Below are positions 40,130 to 42,332 of a stretch of DNA of 42,332 nucleotides, in pieces. Origin of the DNA: Nemertoderma westbladi (taxonomy: Eukaryota > Xenacoelomorpha > Nemertodermatida > Nemertodermatidae); the NCBI GenBank assembly GCA_032718475.1, contig JAUCBJ010002704.1, positions 1-42,332 of the forward strand. The letters run 5' to 3'. Both the position numbers and the translations under genes were made by a program. Position 1 is the stretch's first letter. Every line of letters begins with the position of its first letter. A model generated the notes under the pieces. The model was not told the DNA's origin and searched no databases. It saw only the letters and a program-made list of their open reading frames with translations.

Positions 40130-40410
40130 AGAGAACCATATGCACACACCACCAACCAGACAGACCCTGTACAGCGTTTGAAGTGAAGTCATTAGTCCCC
40201 CAAGCTTATTGACATTTGAACAGAGCCGCCTCAGCATAGTAGGTCATTACAGACTGACTTTATTGAGACGCCTCTGAAAGGACATTGGCCTTGAAGATGC
40301 GGATGATATCGCCAAAATCACCTGGAGTAGTAGCGGCGCAATGTTGTTGCTAAGCCGGCACAGCATTCTTAACACGGCTGCCCCGCAGCGTGCTGATTAT
40401 AGATACAGAA
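40130..40410 (+). mobile_element. LINE 3'-end fragment, + strand, with internal deletion
   Basis: Parallels 33460-33800: CACCAACCAGACAG, a TCCCCCAAGCT block, TTGAGACGCCTCTGAAAGGA, ATTGGCCTTGAAGATGCGGA and AAGCCGGCACAGCATTCTTA are shared. About 75 bp present in the other copy (the HCFCRED...QPHGV coding segment) is missing. Stops make it dead. Confidence 0.8.
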
Positions 40411-40534
40411 CAAGCCATCTTGCTGTTCCCATAGGTCGGTATTTTATTACCACTGTTTTCTTTTCCTTAAATGTTTTCCTAGTGTTTTACTGTTTTACTA
40501 ATTGAGAACTTCAGCCCTTATGGACAGAAATACT

Positions 40535-40797
40535 ACTAGGATCGGCATGCTGCATTGCAGCTGCATTTTTAAGAATGCTGTGCCGGCTTGTCGACAAAAT
40601 TGCGCCGCCACAACTCCCTAACACCCATGACATTTGCTAGATAATCCGAATCTTTAAAGCCAGTGTCCTTTAAGATGCGTCTCAAGAAAGTCATGGGCTG
40701 TCCACCATGCTTATTCACTCCATGAGGCTGACAAAGCACAAGATTATGCACTGGCTGTTCCTCACGGCAAAAGCAATGTCCAGAAATAGCAGACGCA
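40535..40797 (-). mobile_element. LINE 3'-end fragment, - strand
   Basis: The minus strand encodes HNLVLCQPHGVNKHGGQP, MTFLRRILKDTG and RELWRRNFVDKPAQHS, very close to 33590-33771. It ends with the same GCAGCATGCCGAT..TAGTAGTA tail. It is the best preserved of the scraps and lies tail-to-tail with 40130-40410. Confidence 0.88.
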
Positions 40798-41514
40798 GAC
40801 AGGATTGTATCTATAAAAAAACCTCATAATACAGATACGCGTTATTACAGAGGGTCTAGGGGACAGTTCAAAGTATTATTGGGTGAATAACAATAAATAA
40901 TTATTCGTGATTAAAATGTTACTGATAAATAAATATAGCTCATCAGTAATTTATCTCTTCGAAGTACAAGGCGTAAATCTCAATAAAATCCAAGTAAGAT
41001 ATTCAAGCCATGCCATTAGTTAAATAGCAGGAATGAAGATTGCTAGTCCATTGTCTAGTGCATTGTGGACTTTTGATTGTTCACAATTTCGTTCAAATAA
41101 CTAAATAAATCCTCTATAATAAAAACTATCGAGACAAAATGAATCGATATTTTACAGTAAAAGTTTGACCAACTGTATCGTAAAGTTAGCTTGAGGTTCA
41201 AGTTAAAGTTAACTTGATCATAGAATATAAATATATTATTACATTATTAAAAACATTAACAATACACAAAACTGTACTAAAGGTATTGTCTAAGCTTAAA
41301 ATGACATTGCGTACACGTAGGTCGTACATTTTACAGTAATTACAGAACACAGTAAATTTATTTTTAACCTTAAAAGGTTATAAATTCTTTATTTTAAATA
41401 AGTTAATATAATAAATAATTACAGTATATAATATTATTAATTAATAATAATAATAGCCTTACAGCCGACATTCCAATTTATTTCTTATTGAATTTATTTA
41501 TTTGCTTATTAAAG
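40798..41514. other. AT-rich 5' flank of the PTGR1-like frame
   Basis: No gene recognised. The last bases before the ATG (TTTGCTTATTAAAG) resemble a pyrimidine-rich splice acceptor ending in AG, so the ATG-containing exon may begin here rather than at a transcription start. Confidence 0.4.
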
Positions 41515-42332
41515 ATGCCCCGTCTAAGAAAATGGGTGCTGAGGGGGAACCTCAACAGAATGCCAACACAGTCTGACTTCCGAATGGAAGAAAGTGAAGC
41601 ACCCGGGCTGAACGAGGGAGATATATTGGTCGAAACGCTATACGTCTCTGTCGACATCGGTTCCGTTCTGGCGAAGGTTGTTCGTTCGAGAAACTCAAAG
41701 TATCCGCCAGGGTGCCATGTTGTGTCATACAGTGGGTTGGTTGACGGCGCTGTCATCCCTAAAGCCGTAGCTGACATGCCTGAACCTCTATCGGTAAGCA
41801 TTGTAGACGATATTAAGGGGTTGCACATGTCGCTGCATTTAGGATGTCTGGGATTGGCCGGTCTCAGCGCATATTTCGGGTTGACGCGTATCCTTGAAGC
41901 GAAAGCCGGAGAAACGATAGTCATAAACGGAGCTTCGGGAGCGGTGGGCAGCGTTGTGGGGCAGATCGCAAAGATTATAGGCTGTACGAAGGTGATTGGA
42001 ATAACAGGCAGTACAGAGAAAAGCGAGTGGTTGAAATCAATAGGATTTGATCACGCTTTGATTTACGGGGGACTAGCGTCAACTCTACGAAGGGTAGCCC
42101 CGGAAGGAGTCCATTGTTTCTTTGATAACATGGGGGTCAGTCCGTCCTCCAACACGGTGATAGCCCATATGAATAGTAGAGGACGCATTGCGGTATGCGG
42201 GGCCATATCCGGCTACATAGAAGATATGCCGCCCAGCGCTATGATGGTTCAACCTCTGTTGATACGGAAGGAGCTGCGGATGGAAGGGTTCTCAGTGAAC
42301 AGATGGGATGCAGAGGAACGCAAAGCTGCCGT
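41515..42332 (+). CDS. PTGR1-like: prostaglandin reductase 1-like oxidoreductase, 3'-truncated by the window edge
   Basis: ATG at 41515 opens a stop-free frame of 272 codons to the window end. It belongs to the medium-chain dehydrogenase/reductase superfamily, PTGR/leukotriene B4 dehydrogenase branch: NADPH-dependent, zinc-free enzymes that reduce the alpha,beta-double bond of 15-keto-prostaglandins and other enones in the cytosol. Visible support: LGLAGLSAYFGL (112-123), the nucleotide-binding loop GASGAVGSVVGQIAK (139-153), GITGSTEKSEWLKSIGFD (162-179), CFFDNMG (201-207) and GRIAVCGAIS (223-232). The family is usually about 330 aa, so roughly 60 C-terminal residues lie outside. Oddities: no intron in 818 bp, and the block after VSVD (45-48) that normally holds the DPYMR motif seems missing, with about 15 residues absent before AKVV. 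It could be a retrocopy or a divergent paralogue. Confidence 0.85.
   Translation, partial: MPRLRKWVLRGNLNRMPTQSDFRMEESEAPGLNEGDILVETLYVSVDIGSVLAKVVRSRNSKYPPGCHVVSYSGLVDGAVIPKAVADMPEPLSVSIVDDIKGLHMSLHLGCLGLAGLSAYFGLTRILEAKAGETIVINGASGAVGSVVGQIAKIIGCTKVIGITGSTEKSEWLKSIGFDHALIYGGLASTLRRVAPEGVHCFFDNMGVSPSSNTVIAHMNSRGRIAVCGAISGYIEDMPPSAMMVQPLLIRKELRMEGFSVNRWDAEERKAA

Noticed and set aside
41478-41924. 148-aa minus-strand frame at the right end
   Set aside because: It is the antisense shadow of the PTGR1-like frame, which carries clear dehydrogenase motifs on the + strand.

Overview
This is a eukaryotic window, most likely from an invertebrate animal. The evidence is dispersed non-LTR retrotransposon debris, a tRNA-derived SINE, a BEL/Pao LTR retrotransposon (a metazoan superfamily), minisatellites, and one metazoan-type prostaglandin-reductase gene. 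There are no bacterial operons, rRNA genes or CRISPR arrays. The species cannot be named from the sequence. The only ordinary host gene is a PTGR1-like alcohol dehydrogenase-family reading frame that runs off the right edge (41515 onward).

Layout. 1-6045 is AT-rich non-coding DNA with short tandem duplications, an inverted-repeat pair (2341-2421 / 3632-3705) and a LINE 3'-end scrap. 6046-10046 is one minisatellite of about 63 units with a 63/64-bp period. 10047-12454 is non-coding with a few strong hairpins. 12455-13165 is a decayed LINE endonuclease fragment.

13274-34320 is a three-layer nest, all on the + strand. An old BEL/Pao element (protease to RT) was split by a 5'-truncated RTE-like LINE, which is flanked by a 54-bp target duplication. 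That LINE was then split by a very young BEL/Pao element at 15678-33025, with two 1169-bp LTRs differing at 2 visible sites and a 5-bp duplication GAAGT.

The young BEL element is the most interesting object here. It is about 17.3 kb long. It carries a normal gag-protease-RT-RNase H-integrase core, with integrase in a -1 frame. It also has a 752-aa coiled-coil ORF upstream of that core and two ORFs downstream (132 aa and 591 aa). The 591-aa product has a row of zinc-knuckle-like Cys/His motifs and a strongly basic tail, but no signal peptide or membrane segment, so it does not look like an envelope protein. Long non-coding leaders separate these ORFs. The 788-nt leader before the 591-aa ORF contains a dense series of perfect hairpins. 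The 5' leader carries a 121-bp block duplicated almost perfectly within more diverged flanks.

To the right, 34991-37420 is a large imperfect palindrome made of sub-repeats (foldback-like), interrupted by a tRNA-derived SINE. 37480-38164 is a small TIR element, 39719-39874 is a perfect 68-bp tandem repeat, and 40130-40797 holds two tail-to-tail LINE scraps. The PTGR1-like frame follows.

All calls come from reading the sequence by eye. Percent identities and family placements were not computed.
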